A stretch of DNA of 64,000 bases from Capnocytophaga ochracea DSM 7271 (GTDB lineage: Bacteria > Bacteroidota > Bacteroidia > Flavobacteriales > Flavobacteriaceae), in the NCBI RefSeq assembly GCF_000023285.1, contig NC_013162.1, positions 2,012,501 to 2,076,500 of the forward strand, written 5' to 3'. Numbering within the stretch: position 1 is the first letter of the stretch; the number at the start of each line of letters is the position of its first letter. Positions 17,617 to 26,437 of the stretch are shown in pieces. The notes below the pieces were generated by a model. The model did no database searches. It saw nothing but the letters and a program-made list of their open reading frames with translations, and was not told the DNA's origin. The translations under genes were made by a program, and so were the position numbers.

Positions 17617-18528
17617 ATGATTAAAAAAGCGTTTATTTTAGTATTAACAATGTTTAGTGTAGGGGTATATGGACAACAAGAGTCGCAATATACCCAGTAT
17701 ATGTACAACACTATGATGTTTAACCCAGCTTATACAGGCTCGAGAGAGGTAGGCAGTTTCTTTGGTATGTTTCGTACCCAATGGGTAGGTATCAAAGGAG
17801 CCCCCACTAATGGAAGCATTAGTTATCACCAACCAATGGAGAGCTTACGCAATGTAGGTTTGGGAGGAAGTATTTTTAGAGAGAGTATAGGACCTCAAAA
17901 TCAAACCGATTTAACGATTGATTTTTCATATACTTTGAACTTTGAGAACTCCAAATTAGCTTTTGGTATCAATGGTTCGGGTAGCTTATTTCAAATAAAT
18001 TATGATGAGCTAACCAAACAAGACCAAGCAGACCCTAACTTATCGGGCAGTGAGAGCGTTTTTTCTCCCAATATAGGAGCGGGTATTTATTGGTATACTG
18101 ATAAGTATTATTTAGGGTTTTCAGTGCCTAATATGTTGGAAACCACTCATTACAATAAGAGTTCAGTGTCTGTGTTGAAGAATACGCAGCATATGTATTT
18201 AATCGGAGGTTATGTGTTCAACTTGTCAGAGAACACAAAATTCAAACCCGCAGTGCTTTCTAAGATAGCTTTTGGAGCACCTTTGCAATTGGACTTATCG
18301 GCAAACTTTATGTTTAATGAGAAGTTTGTGTTGGGGGCAGCTTATAGATGGTCGGCAGCAGTGAGTGTAATGGCAGGCTTTCAGATAAGCGAACGTTGGT
18401 TTGCGGGATATGCTTATGACTTTGAGACGACTGAATTATCAAAATATAACTCAGGTTCACACGAAATCTTTTTGCGTTATGAACTGCTCAAAACCTATAA
18501 GAAAATAGTGTCTCCTCGTTTCTTTTAG
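17617..18528 (+). CDS. PorP/SprF family type IX secretion outer-membrane protein
   Basis: This 303-residue protein has a signal peptide (residues 1-19, ending VYGQ) and the family opening QESQYTQYMYNTMMFNPAYT, continuing FRTQWVGIKGAP. The remainder alternates short hydrophobic and polar strands as in an outer-membrane beta-barrel. SprF-type members are needed for secretion or attachment of the neighbouring type B cargo protein, here the 1461-residue product. It comes 145 bases after the cargo gene. Confidence 0.92.
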   Translation: MIKKAFILVLTMFSVGVYGQQESQYTQYMYNTMMFNPAYTGSREVGSFFGMFRTQWVGIKGAPTNGSISYHQPMESLRNVGLGGSIFRESIGPQNQTDLTIDFSYTLNFENSKLAFGINGSGSLFQINYDELTKQDQADPNLSGSESVFSPNIGAGIYWYTDKYYLGFSVPNMLETTHYNKSSVSVLKNTQHMYLIGGYVFNLSENTKFKPAVLSKIAFGAPLQLDLSANFMFNEKFVLGAAYRWSAAVSVMAGFQISERWFAGYAYDFETTELSKYNSGSHEIFLRYELLKTYKKIVSPRFF

Positions 18529-18585
18529 TTAGGAAGGAGAACAGAGAGTATAAGCCTTTATAAATTACTTAAAATTGAATTGTTG

Positions 18586-20538
18586 ATGAGAAAATACACT
18601 TTTATAATAGCCTTATTTTGTGGAATATCTGTACTGTTTGCCCAGAATGAGAAAGAGTTGCAAAAGGCAAAGGAAATGTATAAAAACTTTGCTTATGTTG
18701 ATGCTATAAAAATATATGAAAGCATTGCTAAGAAAGGATTTGTGAATCAAGATATATTAGAAAATCTTGGTAATTCATACTACTACAATGCCGAATACAA
18801 GAAAGCGTTACCTTGGTACAAACAGCTATTTGAAAATAAGAAATATAAAATCAAACCTGAATATTACTATCGCTATGCACAAGTACTAAAATCAGTAGGG
18901 AAGTATGACGAAGCAAATAAGCTAATGTCTCAGTTTGCTGAGCTTACAGGTAATAATGATACGCGTGCTATACTTTATGAAGAGAATAAGGACTATCGGG
19001 AAGTGATAGAGAGTAATTCAGGACGTTTGCAATTACACCCAGTAGCTATTAACACCGAATATTCAGAATATGGGACAGCTTTTTATGGTGATAAAATAGT
19101 TTTTGCAGCAGCTAATAGCGGTAGAGCTTCTAAAGGAGGAATTTCACAATGGACAGGAGAGAGTTTTTATGACCTGTATATAGCAGACCGCAATAAGCAA
19201 GAATTAAGTAATAAGAAACCTTTTTCATCAGCTTTAAATACAAAGTTTAATGAATCTACGGCTGTATTTACAAAAGATGGAAAAACAGTGTATTTTACCC
19301 GTAATAACTATATAAATAAAAAGATAGGAACGAATGGAGAAAATACTATCTTACTAAAAATACTTAAAGCAACCAAAGATGAAAAAGGTGATTGGGGAAA
19401 TGTAGTAGAGGTGCCATTTAATAGTAACCAATACAATGTGGCACACCCAGCCTTGAGTCCTGATGAAAAATATCTTTATTTTGCTTCAGATATGAAAGGA
19501 ACCTTAGGGAGTTCGGATATCTTTCGCGTAGAGATTTTAGGAAATAATAAATACGGTAGACCCGAAAATTTAGGAGATGTTATTAATACGTCGGGGCGTG
19601 AATCTTTCCCTTTTATCTCTAAGAACAATGTGTTGTATTACTCATCAGATGGCTTTCCAGGGTTAGGAGGTTTGGATATCTTTGCGGTAAAGTTTTATGA
19701 AGACGGAACAGTATCAAAACCTATTAATATAGGTAAGCCAGGTAATAGTGCTGATGATGATTTTTGTTTTATAATGGATAGTGACAGTAAGATAGGATTT
19801 TTAAGTTCTAACAGAGCTGGAGGAAAGGGTAAAGATGATATTTACAGCTTTTATGAAGAGAAACCTTTATCCTTTGACTGTGAGAAAATGCTGAAAGGAG
19901 TACTGAAAGATGCTAATACAAAAAGCGTTATTGTAGATGCTCTTATAGTACTATCAGATAGAACAATGAAACAGATAGATACTCAAAAAACTAAAGAAGA
20001 TGGTACTTTTGCATTCAAGAAGGTGGATTGTAAAGAATTATATTATTACCTAAGAGCTGAAAAAGATAAATATGAAACCACAGAAGTGAAAGTATTAACG
20101 GATAAAGAAGGAGATATCTTTTACGAATTCTTGTTAAAACCGAGAGAAATAGCTATCTCAAAGGATACTGATTTAGCTAAAGTATTTGAGATAAAAGAAA
20201 TATACTTCGATTTAAACAAGTCGAACATCAGACCAGATGCAGCGGTAGAATTAGCTAAGATTGTGGAAGTGATGAAACAATATCCTAAGATGAAGATAGA
20301 TATTCGTTCGCACACCGATAGCCGAGCTACAGATGCTTATAACTTAGCTTTATCTGACCGCCGAGCTAAAGCAACTCTTGAATGGATAGTTAAGCAAGGT
20401 ATTGACCGCAAGCGATTGAAAGCGAAAGGCTATGGAGAAACGCAATTAGTAAATGGTTGCTCAAATGGAGTGCCTTGCACTGAAGAACAGCATCAAGCTA
20501 ACCGTCGTAGTGAGTTTATTGTGGTAAGTATGGATTAA
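18586..20538 (+). CDS. OmpA-family protein with TPR and PD40 repeats (first copy)
   Basis: This 650-residue envelope protein has a signal peptide (residues 1-20, VLFAQ) and TPR-like helices (about 22-120, FAYVDAIKIYESIAKKGF). PD40/WD40-like propeller repeats span about 150-410 (HPALSPDEKYLYFASDMKG, FPFISKNNVLYYSSDGFPG), with a carboxypeptidase-regulatory-like module at about 420-505. The OmpA peptidoglycan-binding domain spans about 525-650 (IYFDLNKSNIRPDAA, SHTDSRATDAYN, DRRAKATLEW). ATG 18586 is preferred to the TTG six bases upstream. It follows PorP/SprF, a standard type IX/gliding gene order, and probably ties the barrel protein to the wall. Confidence 0.92.
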   Translation: MRKYTFIIALFCGISVLFAQNEKELQKAKEMYKNFAYVDAIKIYESIAKKGFVNQDILENLGNSYYYNAEYKKALPWYKQLFENKKYKIKPEYYYRYAQVLKSVGKYDEANKLMSQFAELTGNNDTRAILYEENKDYREVIESNSGRLQLHPVAINTEYSEYGTAFYGDKIVFAAANSGRASKGGISQWTGESFYDLYIADRNKQELSNKKPFSSALNTKFNESTAVFTKDGKTVYFTRNNYINKKIGTNGENTILLKILKATKDEKGDWGNVVEVPFNSNQYNVAHPALSPDEKYLYFASDMKGTLGSSDIFRVEILGNNKYGRPENLGDVINTSGRESFPFISKNNVLYYSSDGFPGLGGLDIFAVKFYEDGTVSKPINIGKPGNSADDDFCFIMDSDSKIGFLSSNRAGGKGKDDIYSFYEEKPLSFDCEKMLKGVLKDANTKSVIVDALIVLSDRTMKQIDTQKTKEDGTFAFKKVDCKELYYYLRAEKDKYETTEVKVLTDKEGDIFYEFLLKPREIAISKDTDLAKVFEIKEIYFDLNKSNIRPDAAVELAKIVEVMKQYPKMKIDIRSHTDSRATDAYNLALSDRRAKATLEWIVKQGIDRKRLKAKGYGETQLVNGCSNGVPCTEEQHQANRRSEFIVVSMD

Positions 20539-20560
20539 TAGAAATATTGTAATGGAAGAT

Positions 20561-20588
20561 TAGGAGTTATAAATTAACTCCTATTTTT
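20561..20588 (+). terminator. Terminator between the tandem OmpA genes
   Basis: A 9-bp stem (TAGGAGTTA/TAACTCCTA) with a 5-base loop is followed by five T, so the second OmpA copy may be expressed less or from its own promoter. Confidence 0.75.
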
Positions 20589-20648
20589 CTATTTACCCAG
20601 TTGATATTACAAACCTTCTTTTTTATAATTTTTTCCTTTTATTGATTT

Positions 20649-22631
20649 ATGAAGAAACAAATACCTTTCTATTTATTAGCCATTCTTGTAAGTACTTTCA
20701 CACAAACTATTTGTGGACAAAGTGAAAAAGAAGCTTTACAGAAAGCAGCTAACTATTACAAGAACTTGGATTATGTACAGGCTATTAATGCCTATGAAAG
20801 TATTGCCCGTAAAGGAGTAGAACCCCAAGAGCTATTAGAGAATTTGGCTAATGCTTACTACTATAATGCCGATTACAAACAAGCAAATAAGTGGTATGCA
20901 AAACTCTTTGCAAATACTGATGCTAAGACAGGAAAACCTTATAATATTAATCCTGAATATTACTATCGTTATGCGCAAACTTTAAAATCAGTGGAAGATT
21001 ATGAAGCCTCTGACAAAATGATGGATAAGTTTGTGGCTCTTAAAGGGAATACTGATTCGCGTGCAGTACTCTTTCAAAAGAACAGAGATTATCAGGCAGA
21101 AATTAAGCGGAATTCTGATAGAATGGTATTACACCCCTTGCAGATTAATACTAATAAATCAGAGTATGGGACAGCTTTTTATGGTAATAATATAGTATAT
21201 GCTACTAGCAAAGGTGGTATTTTAAAGAAGCGTGCAGATTGGACAGGAGATAATTTTTATAGTTTGTATGAGGCAACTACCGATAGCTTGCAAGTTTTTA
21301 AGAAAGGAAAGCTCAATGGTATCAATACTAAGTTTAACGAATCGACAGCTGCGTTTAGCAAAGATGGAAACACGATTTATTTTACTCGTAATAACTTTAT
21401 CCATAATGAAGTAAAGACTAATGGGGACGAAACAGTATTGTTGAAGATATTTAAAGCTACTAAAAATAAGAGCGGTAACTGGGAAGATGTAAAAGAAATG
21501 CCTTTTAATAGTAATATTCATAGTGTAGCCCACCCTGCTTTAAGTCCTGATGACAAATATATTTATTTTGCATCGGATATGAAAGGCACTATTGGAGCAT
21601 CGGATATTTATCGTGCTAAAATACTGAAAAACGGTTATGGGAAGCCAGAGAATTTAGGAGCACTTATCAATACACAAGGTAGAGAGTCTTTCCCATTTGT
21701 TTCAGATGATAACATATTGTATTATTCATCAGATGGTTTTCCAGGTTTAGGAGGATTAGATATTTATGCCGTAAAATTAGATGAGGAAGGCAATCCTATT
21801 TCTAAACCTGTGAATGTAGGTCGCCCTGCCAATAGTGCTGAAGATGATTTCTGTTATGTAATTAACACTCATACTAAAATAGGATATCTTACTTCGAACA
21901 GACCAGGAGGTAAAGGGAGTGATGATATTTATAGTTTTTATGAGGAAGCCCCAGTACAGTTCTCGTGTAAACAAGCCATTAATGGGGTTGTTAAAAATGC
22001 AAAAAGCTTAGAAGTAATAGCAGATGCTAAAATTACTTTATTAGATAAGTCATTGAAGTTAATAGAAGAACAAATCTCGAATAAGGAGGGGACTTTTAGT
22101 TTTCTTTATACTTCCAATTGCAAAGATGAACAGCTAATAATTAAAACAATAAGGGAAGGTTTTTCTTCTGATGAGCAAAATATTACTTTAACAGGATTAA
22201 AAGACGCATATGCTGAAGTATTGTTATCTCCTATTGTTGAGAAGAAACCTATAAAAATAGGAGATGATTTATCAAAGGAATTAAAAATAGATAATATATA
22301 CTTCGACTATGATAAAGCTAATATTCGTCCTGATGCAGCTGAACAGTTGGCTAAAATAGTAAAAGTAATGGAAGAGTACCCTACTATGAAAATAGATGTG
22401 CGCTTGCATACTGATAGTAGAGGTTCTGATAGCTATAACTTAGCTTTGTCACAAAGACGTGCAAAATCAACTATTAAGTGGCTTATAGCTCACGGTATTC
22501 ACAAAGATAGGATTACGGGTAAGGGATATGGAGAAACGCAATTAGTAAATGGTTGCTCAAATGGAGTACCCTGTACTGAAGAACAGCATCAAGCAAACCG
22601 TCGTAGTGAATTTATTATTATATCAATGTAA
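20649..22631 (+). CDS. OmpA-family protein with TPR and PD40 repeats (second copy)
   Basis: This 660-residue paralogue of the preceding gene has the same domain order: signal peptide (1-23), TPR-like helices, PD40 propeller (HPALSPDDKYIYFASDMKG), regulatory-like beta module and OmpA domain (IYFDYDKANIRPDAA, LHTDSRGSDSYN). The proteins are moderately similar overall but nearly identical in the last 25 or so residues (NGCSNGVPCTEEQHQANRR). That DNA segment is also almost identical, unlike the rest. Role as for the first copy: anchoring outer-membrane or type IX parts to peptidoglycan. Confidence 0.92.
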   Translation: MKKQIPFYLLAILVSTFTQTICGQSEKEALQKAANYYKNLDYVQAINAYESIARKGVEPQELLENLANAYYYNADYKQANKWYAKLFANTDAKTGKPYNINPEYYYRYAQTLKSVEDYEASDKMMDKFVALKGNTDSRAVLFQKNRDYQAEIKRNSDRMVLHPLQINTNKSEYGTAFYGNNIVYATSKGGILKKRADWTGDNFYSLYEATTDSLQVFKKGKLNGINTKFNESTAAFSKDGNTIYFTRNNFIHNEVKTNGDETVLLKIFKATKNKSGNWEDVKEMPFNSNIHSVAHPALSPDDKYIYFASDMKGTIGASDIYRAKILKNGYGKPENLGALINTQGRESFPFVSDDNILYYSSDGFPGLGGLDIYAVKLDEEGNPISKPVNVGRPANSAEDDFCYVINTHTKIGYLTSNRPGGKGSDDIYSFYEEAPVQFSCKQAINGVVKNAKSLEVIADAKITLLDKSLKLIEEQISNKEGTFSFLYTSNCKDEQLIIKTIREGFSSDEQNITLTGLKDAYAEVLLSPIVEKKPIKIGDDLSKELKIDNIYFDYDKANIRPDAAEQLAKIVKVMEEYPTMKIDVRLHTDSRGSDSYNLALSQRRAKSTIKWLIAHGIHKDRITGKGYGETQLVNGCSNGVPCTEEQHQANRRSEFIIISM

Positions 22632-22653
22632 GAAAAGAATATTTCTATAAAAT

Positions 22654-22688
22654 AGGAGGGAGGTTATCATTTTGATACCTCCCTTTTT
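22654..22688. terminator. Terminator between the second OmpA gene and lipB
   Basis: GGGAGGT...ATCA pairs with TGATACCTCCC and is followed by a T-run; the genes converge here, so it may serve both. Confidence 0.8.
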
Positions 22689-22694
22689 TATTCT

Positions 22695-23390
22695 TTATAA
22701 TGTTGCTTCAAAGATTTCTTTAAAATGAGTTAGGATACGTTGTTTTACCTCTTGAGTATCCACTTTATCTTTTGCTAATTCTACATTTAGAGACGTTACT
22801 GCTTTACCGCGAATACCACAAGGGATAATATTATCAAAATAGCCTAAATCAGTATTTACATTTAGGGCAAAACCGTGCATTGTTACCCAACGAGAACAAC
22901 GGACTCCCATTGCGCAAATTTTACGAGCAAAAGGCGTTCCTACATCAAGCCAAACCCCTGTCTCACCTTCACTGCGTTCGCCTTTGAGACCATAATCGGA
23001 AAGAGTACGGATAATCACTTCTTCTAAAGAACGCAAATATTTGTGGATATCGGTGAAAAAGTTTTCTAAATCTAAGATAGGATACCCCACAATCTGTCCA
23101 GGTCCGTGATAGGTGATATCTCCTCCACGATTGATTTTGTAAAAAGTAGCCCCTTTATTTTTTAGACCTTCTTCATCAATGAGCAGATTCTCTATATGAC
23201 CGCTTTTGCCAAGTGTATATACGTGAGGATGTTCTACAAAAAGAAAATAATTAGTAGTAGGCAAGGTTGTGCCATTAGCTTTGTTATTTGTTTTTTGTGC
23301 GACTATTTCTTCAAACAGCGACTCTTGGTAGTCCCACGTTTCTTTGTAGTCTTTATTACCTAAATCCTTAACGATTACTTGTTTGTTCAT
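22695..23390 (-). CDS. lipB: Octanoyltransferase
   Basis: This 231-residue enzyme moves octanoyl from acyl carrier protein onto lipoyl domains, the first step of lipoate synthesis, and so serves 2-oxoacid dehydrogenases such as the SucA complex in this window. Signature segments: RGGDITYHGPGQIVGYP, ARKICAMGVR with the conserved Lys, WVTMHGFALNVN, and IPCGIRGKAV with catalytic Cys at about 191. The start codon lies inside the end of the upstream zinc-peptidase gene (23-base overlap), which suggests translational coupling. Confidence 0.95.
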   Translation of the reverse strand: MNKQVIVKDLGNKDYKETWDYQESLFEEIVAQKTNNKANGTTLPTTNYFLFVEHPHVYTLGKSGHIENLLIDEEGLKNKGATFYKINRGGDITYHGPGQIVGYPILDLENFFTDIHKYLRSLEEVIIRTLSDYGLKGERSEGETGVWLDVGTPFARKICAMGVRCSRWVTMHGFALNVNTDLGYFDNIIPCGIRGKAVTSLNVELAKDKVDTQEVKQRILTHFKEIFEATL

Positions 23391-24243
23391 AAATAGTTTG
23401 AATATTACCCTGACGGATATCTCCAGTATTGTAACCTTTGGTAAACCAATATTTACGTTGTTCAGAAGTACCGTGAGTAAATGAATCGGGTACTACGTGT
23501 CCCTGCATACGTTTTTGTATAGCGTCATCACCTACAGCGTTAGCCGCACTAAGAGCTTCGTCAATATCATCGGCATCTAAATATTTTTGGTTGTGATGTG
23601 CCCATACTCCCGCATAGAAATCAGCTTGTAATTCTTGTGCTACTGACCATTTATTGGCAGCTGCTTTGGAGAGCCCTTGTTGTTTTTGGCGTACTTGTTG
23701 AGAAGTGCCTAAAAGCGTTTGGATATGATGTCCTACCTCGTGTGCCATTACGTAGGCAATAGCAAAATCGCCACCTTTAGCTCCGAAGCGTGTTTTGAGT
23801 TCTTCAAAGAAATCCATATCCATATAGAGCTTTTGGTCAGCAGGACAATAGAATGGACCTACTGCAGAAGAGGCAGTTCCACAGCCTGTATTTACATTAG
23901 CGGTAAAGAGTACCAAGGTAGGTTTCTTATAGGTTCCTAAGCCATTTTGAGCAAATATTTTATCCCATACATCTTCGGTATCGGCGAGCACTGTAGCGGT
24001 AAATTCACCTATTTTCTTTTGTTCGGCAGTAAGTTCTACGTGTTCTACCGCTTGTTGAGTTTGGTTACCACCTGCTACTTGACTTACTACAGAGGCTACT
24101 TGTTGTCCTGTTTCGCCTCCAAAGAGTTGTAACAATACTACGATGATACCTACGATACCACCGCCTGCTATAAGACCACCTTTAGCACTTATTCCGCGAC
24201 GGTCGTCTACATTGCTACTTTGTCTTCTTCCTTCCCATTTCAT
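23368..24243 (-). CDS. Putative neutral zinc metallopeptidase (YpfJ family)
   Basis: This 291-residue protein has a basic N-terminus, one membrane helix (about 22-42, LIAGGGIVGIIVVLLQLFGG) and a large extracytoplasmic domain. HEVGHH at 167-172 is the HExxH zinc motif, with the family segments AYVMAHEVGHH, ELQADFYAGVWAHH and YWFTKGYNTGDI. Its substrate is unknown. A minus-strand TATCTTTG (24268-24275) lies just upstream, so it heads a two-gene unit with lipB. Confidence 0.88.
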   Translation of the reverse strand: MKWEGRRQSSNVDDRRGISAKGGLIAGGGIVGIIVVLLQLFGGETGQQVASVVSQVAGGNQTQQAVEHVELTAEQKKIGEFTATVLADTEDVWDKIFAQNGLGTYKKPTLVLFTANVNTGCGTASSAVGPFYCPADQKLYMDMDFFEELKTRFGAKGGDFAIAYVMAHEVGHHIQTLLGTSQQVRQKQQGLSKAAANKWSVAQELQADFYAGVWAHHNQKYLDADDIDEALSAANAVGDDAIQKRMQGHVVPDSFTHGTSEQRKYWFTKGYNTGDIRQGNIQTIYEQTSNR

Positions 24244-24267
24244 AGTTTATCTTGTTATATTTTGGTG

Positions 24268-24275
24268 CAAAGATA
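24268..24275 (-). promoter_or_regulatory. -7 element TATCTTTG of the zinc-peptidase/lipB unit
   Basis: Minus-strand TATCTTTG, 25 bases before the ATG at 24243. Confidence 0.65.
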
Positions 24276-24304
24276 CATCTTTTCTCAATATGTACAATAT
24301 CTGT

Positions 24305-25312
24305 TTACAATAAATGAATTCCGTTCTTATCGCATAACTGAACCATATCATCTGTCCATATGGATGCTTGTACTTCACCGATATGAGCTTTTTGCAAAAG
24401 TAGCATACAGATACGAGATTGACCGATACCTCCCCCAATAGTTAAGGGTAATTCACCGCGTAATAGCATCTGATGGTATTCTAACTTCTCACGTTCTTCT
24501 GATTTTGAAGCTTTCAGTTGAGAATGTAGAGAGGCTTCGTTTACTCGAATACCCATTGAAGAAAGTTCTAAAGCGCTGTTTAGTACAGGATTCCAAATAA
24601 TAAGGTCGCCATTGAGTTCCCAATCGTCATAATCGGGGGCTCTATTGTCGTGTTTTTTTCCTGAAAGAAGTGTTTTGCCTATTTGAGTAATAAAAATAGC
24701 TCCTTTTTCTTTGGTGAAATTATGTTCACGTTCAGAAGGTGATAAGTTAGGATACATATCTTCTAATTCTTGTGAACTTATGAAAGTTACTTCACGAGGT
24801 AGAAAAACCTTACACTTGTTATATTCTTTTACTAAAAGCGCTTCTGTTTCAAGAAAGACATTATATAGCTGTTTTACGGTTTGTTTGAGATAAGATAAAG
24901 TGCGCTGAGAGGGAGTTATCACTTTTTCCCAATCCCATTGGTCTACATAAATAGAATGGGTATTATCTAATTCTTCATCTCTACGGATAGCATTCATATC
25001 AGTATAAATGCCTTCGCCTGCTTTAATACCATAGCGTTTCAGGGCTAAACGTTTCCATTTAGCAAGCGAATGGATAATTTCTATCACTTCACCTTTGTAA
25101 TCTTTCATTTCGAAGCTAACAGGGCGTTCTATTCCGTTGAGGTTATCATTAAGACCTGTGGAACGCTTCACAAATAAAGGAGCCGAAATACGTGTGAGGT
25201 TTAAAGCACGCGCCAAAGCCTGCTCAAAAGAGTCTTTGATTAGTTTTATAGCCCGCTCGGTATCCATTATTCCGTAGGGAGTTGAGTAGTTCTTAGGGAT
25301 AATAATAGTCAT
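24305..25312 (-). CDS. asnA: Aspartate--ammonia ligase
   Basis: This 335-residue AsnA-type asparagine synthetase makes Asn from Asp, ammonia and ATP and is built like a class II aminoacyl-tRNA synthetase core. Characteristic segments: PLFVKRSTGLNDNLNGIERP near the N-terminus, MNAIRRDEELDNTHSIYVDQ, and GGGIGQSRICMLLL near the C-terminus. The length is as usual. It starts 24 bases after the GH5-like gene on the same strand and may share its transcript. Confidence 0.95.
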   Translation of the reverse strand: MTIIIPKNYSTPYGIMDTERAIKLIKDSFEQALARALNLTRISAPLFVKRSTGLNDNLNGIERPVSFEMKDYKGEVIEIIHSLAKWKRLALKRYGIKAGEGIYTDMNAIRRDEELDNTHSIYVDQWDWEKVITPSQRTLSYLKQTVKQLYNVFLETEALLVKEYNKCKVFLPREVTFISSQELEDMYPNLSPSEREHNFTKEKGAIFITQIGKTLLSGKKHDNRAPDYDDWELNGDLIIWNPVLNSALELSSMGIRVNEASLHSQLKASKSEEREKLEYHQMLLRGELPLTIGGGIGQSRICMLLLQKAHIGEVQASIWTDDMVQLCDKNGIHLL

Positions 25313-25336
25313 AATCAGACGATAATAAGCTGTTTG

Positions 25337-26335
25337 TTAATTTAGTAGCTTGCTTTGAGTTAATAGCATTAGTTCTCGTACTGCTTTGGTAGTTATAGGG
25401 TGTTCATTGGCACGAACATCATAACCATTCATTTCGCCTATATTCCACAAACCTATACCATCAGGGAAGGCTTGAGAGTCTTTAATTTTGGAGGCAATCT
25501 TCTCAAACCATTTAGCTCTCTCAGCATCATTTCCTTTGTATTCTTTTCCTGTTTCCTCAATGACCAAAGGTTTACCAATGCTATGGCAAAAGGCAACTAA
25601 TTGGGGAATGCTATTAATAGCGTCGTCGTCGTATACGTGTATGGTGGGGATATCAATCTCGGGCAACGACCATATTTCTTTAAAACCTAAATCGGCATCG
25701 GTACCCCAGCCGTCTTTGCCTTGATGAAGGAACGCACCTGCTGAAATAGGGCGAGTTACTCCCATTCTCTTCAACTGAAGGGCTAACCGTTTATAGAAGG
25801 CAATGAGATTAGCTTTATTACCCGCTTTCTCTATTGGATTATCACTGTATTTACTAAAAGGCTCGCCTGCTATAGCTATGAAAGCAAGGTGAGGGTCGTT
25901 TTTATAAGTATATCCCTTTATGGGGGTTCTGTTTAAAACAACTTCTAAATACGGAGTCCAATCGGTAGAAGGTGAATAAGGGTTGATACCTTCTTTTATA
26001 AGTTGATTTCGTATGTAGGATAAATCTAAAACATAAGTCATACCGCTGGCGACTATTTTGGCTACTTTTTTATCCATTTCGTCAAACTTATGTTCAGGGT
26101 CACTGGTTAAATCTTGCAAATGACCTTTATCTTTTTGTATCATATCAGTCAATCGCATACAATTAATACCCATAGCTTTAGCATTAGCAATCCATTTATC
26201 GACATTAGGAGCTCCATAAGCAGTAGCAATTCTTAATCCTACTCCTGCTTTTGGTTCTTTGTTTTCAGGATTTGATTTTTCGTCTTTACAAGCGATTAGT
26301 AAAACAAAAAATAGGAGTAAATATTTTCCTTTCAT
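25337..26335 (-). CDS. Lipoprotein with a GH5-like TIM-barrel glycosidase domain
   Basis: This 332-residue protein has a lipobox ending LLIAC, followed at once by KDEKSNPE, resembling the Capnocytophaga surface-lipoprotein signal. The rest fits a (beta/alpha)8 glycoside hydrolase of the GH5 type: NCMRLTD, VLDLSYI, IAGEP with Glu158 as candidate acid/base, IHVYDDDAI, and LVIEETG with Glu260/261 as candidate nucleophile. The usual Asn before the acid/base Glu (NEP) is Gly here. The substrate, perhaps a mannan or host glycan, is not shown. It lies upstream of asnA. Confidence 0.7.
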   Translation of the reverse strand: MKGKYLLLFFVLLIACKDEKSNPENKEPKAGVGLRIATAYGAPNVDKWIANAKAMGINCMRLTDMIQKDKGHLQDLTSDPEHKFDEMDKKVAKIVASGMTYVLDLSYIRNQLIKEGINPYSPSTDWTPYLEVVLNRTPIKGYTYKNDPHLAFIAIAGEPFSKYSDNPIEKAGNKANLIAFYKRLALQLKRMGVTRPISAGAFLHQGKDGWGTDADLGFKEIWSLPEIDIPTIHVYDDDAINSIPQLVAFCHSIGKPLVIEETGKEYKGNDAERAKWFEKIASKIKDSQAFPDGIGLWNIGEMNGYDVRANEHPITTKAVRELMLLTQSKLLN

Positions 26336-26371
26336 ATTGTGTAAGTTTTTTTAATTTTAGAATCAAAGAAA

Positions 26372-26408
26372 CTACACTTTGCTAAACTTGCTGTTTAACA
26401 AAGTGTAG
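26372..26408 (-). terminator. Terminator of the PD40-less OmpA gene
   Basis: A 10-bp perfect stem (CTACACTTTG/CAAAGTGTAG) with further pairing in the loop lies about 30 bases after the gene on the minus strand. It contains a variant of the short ACTTTGCCAAAG palindrome seen elsewhere in the window. Confidence 0.7.
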
Positions 26409-26437
26409 AAGCTATGAAAATTAATGAAAAAAGTATT

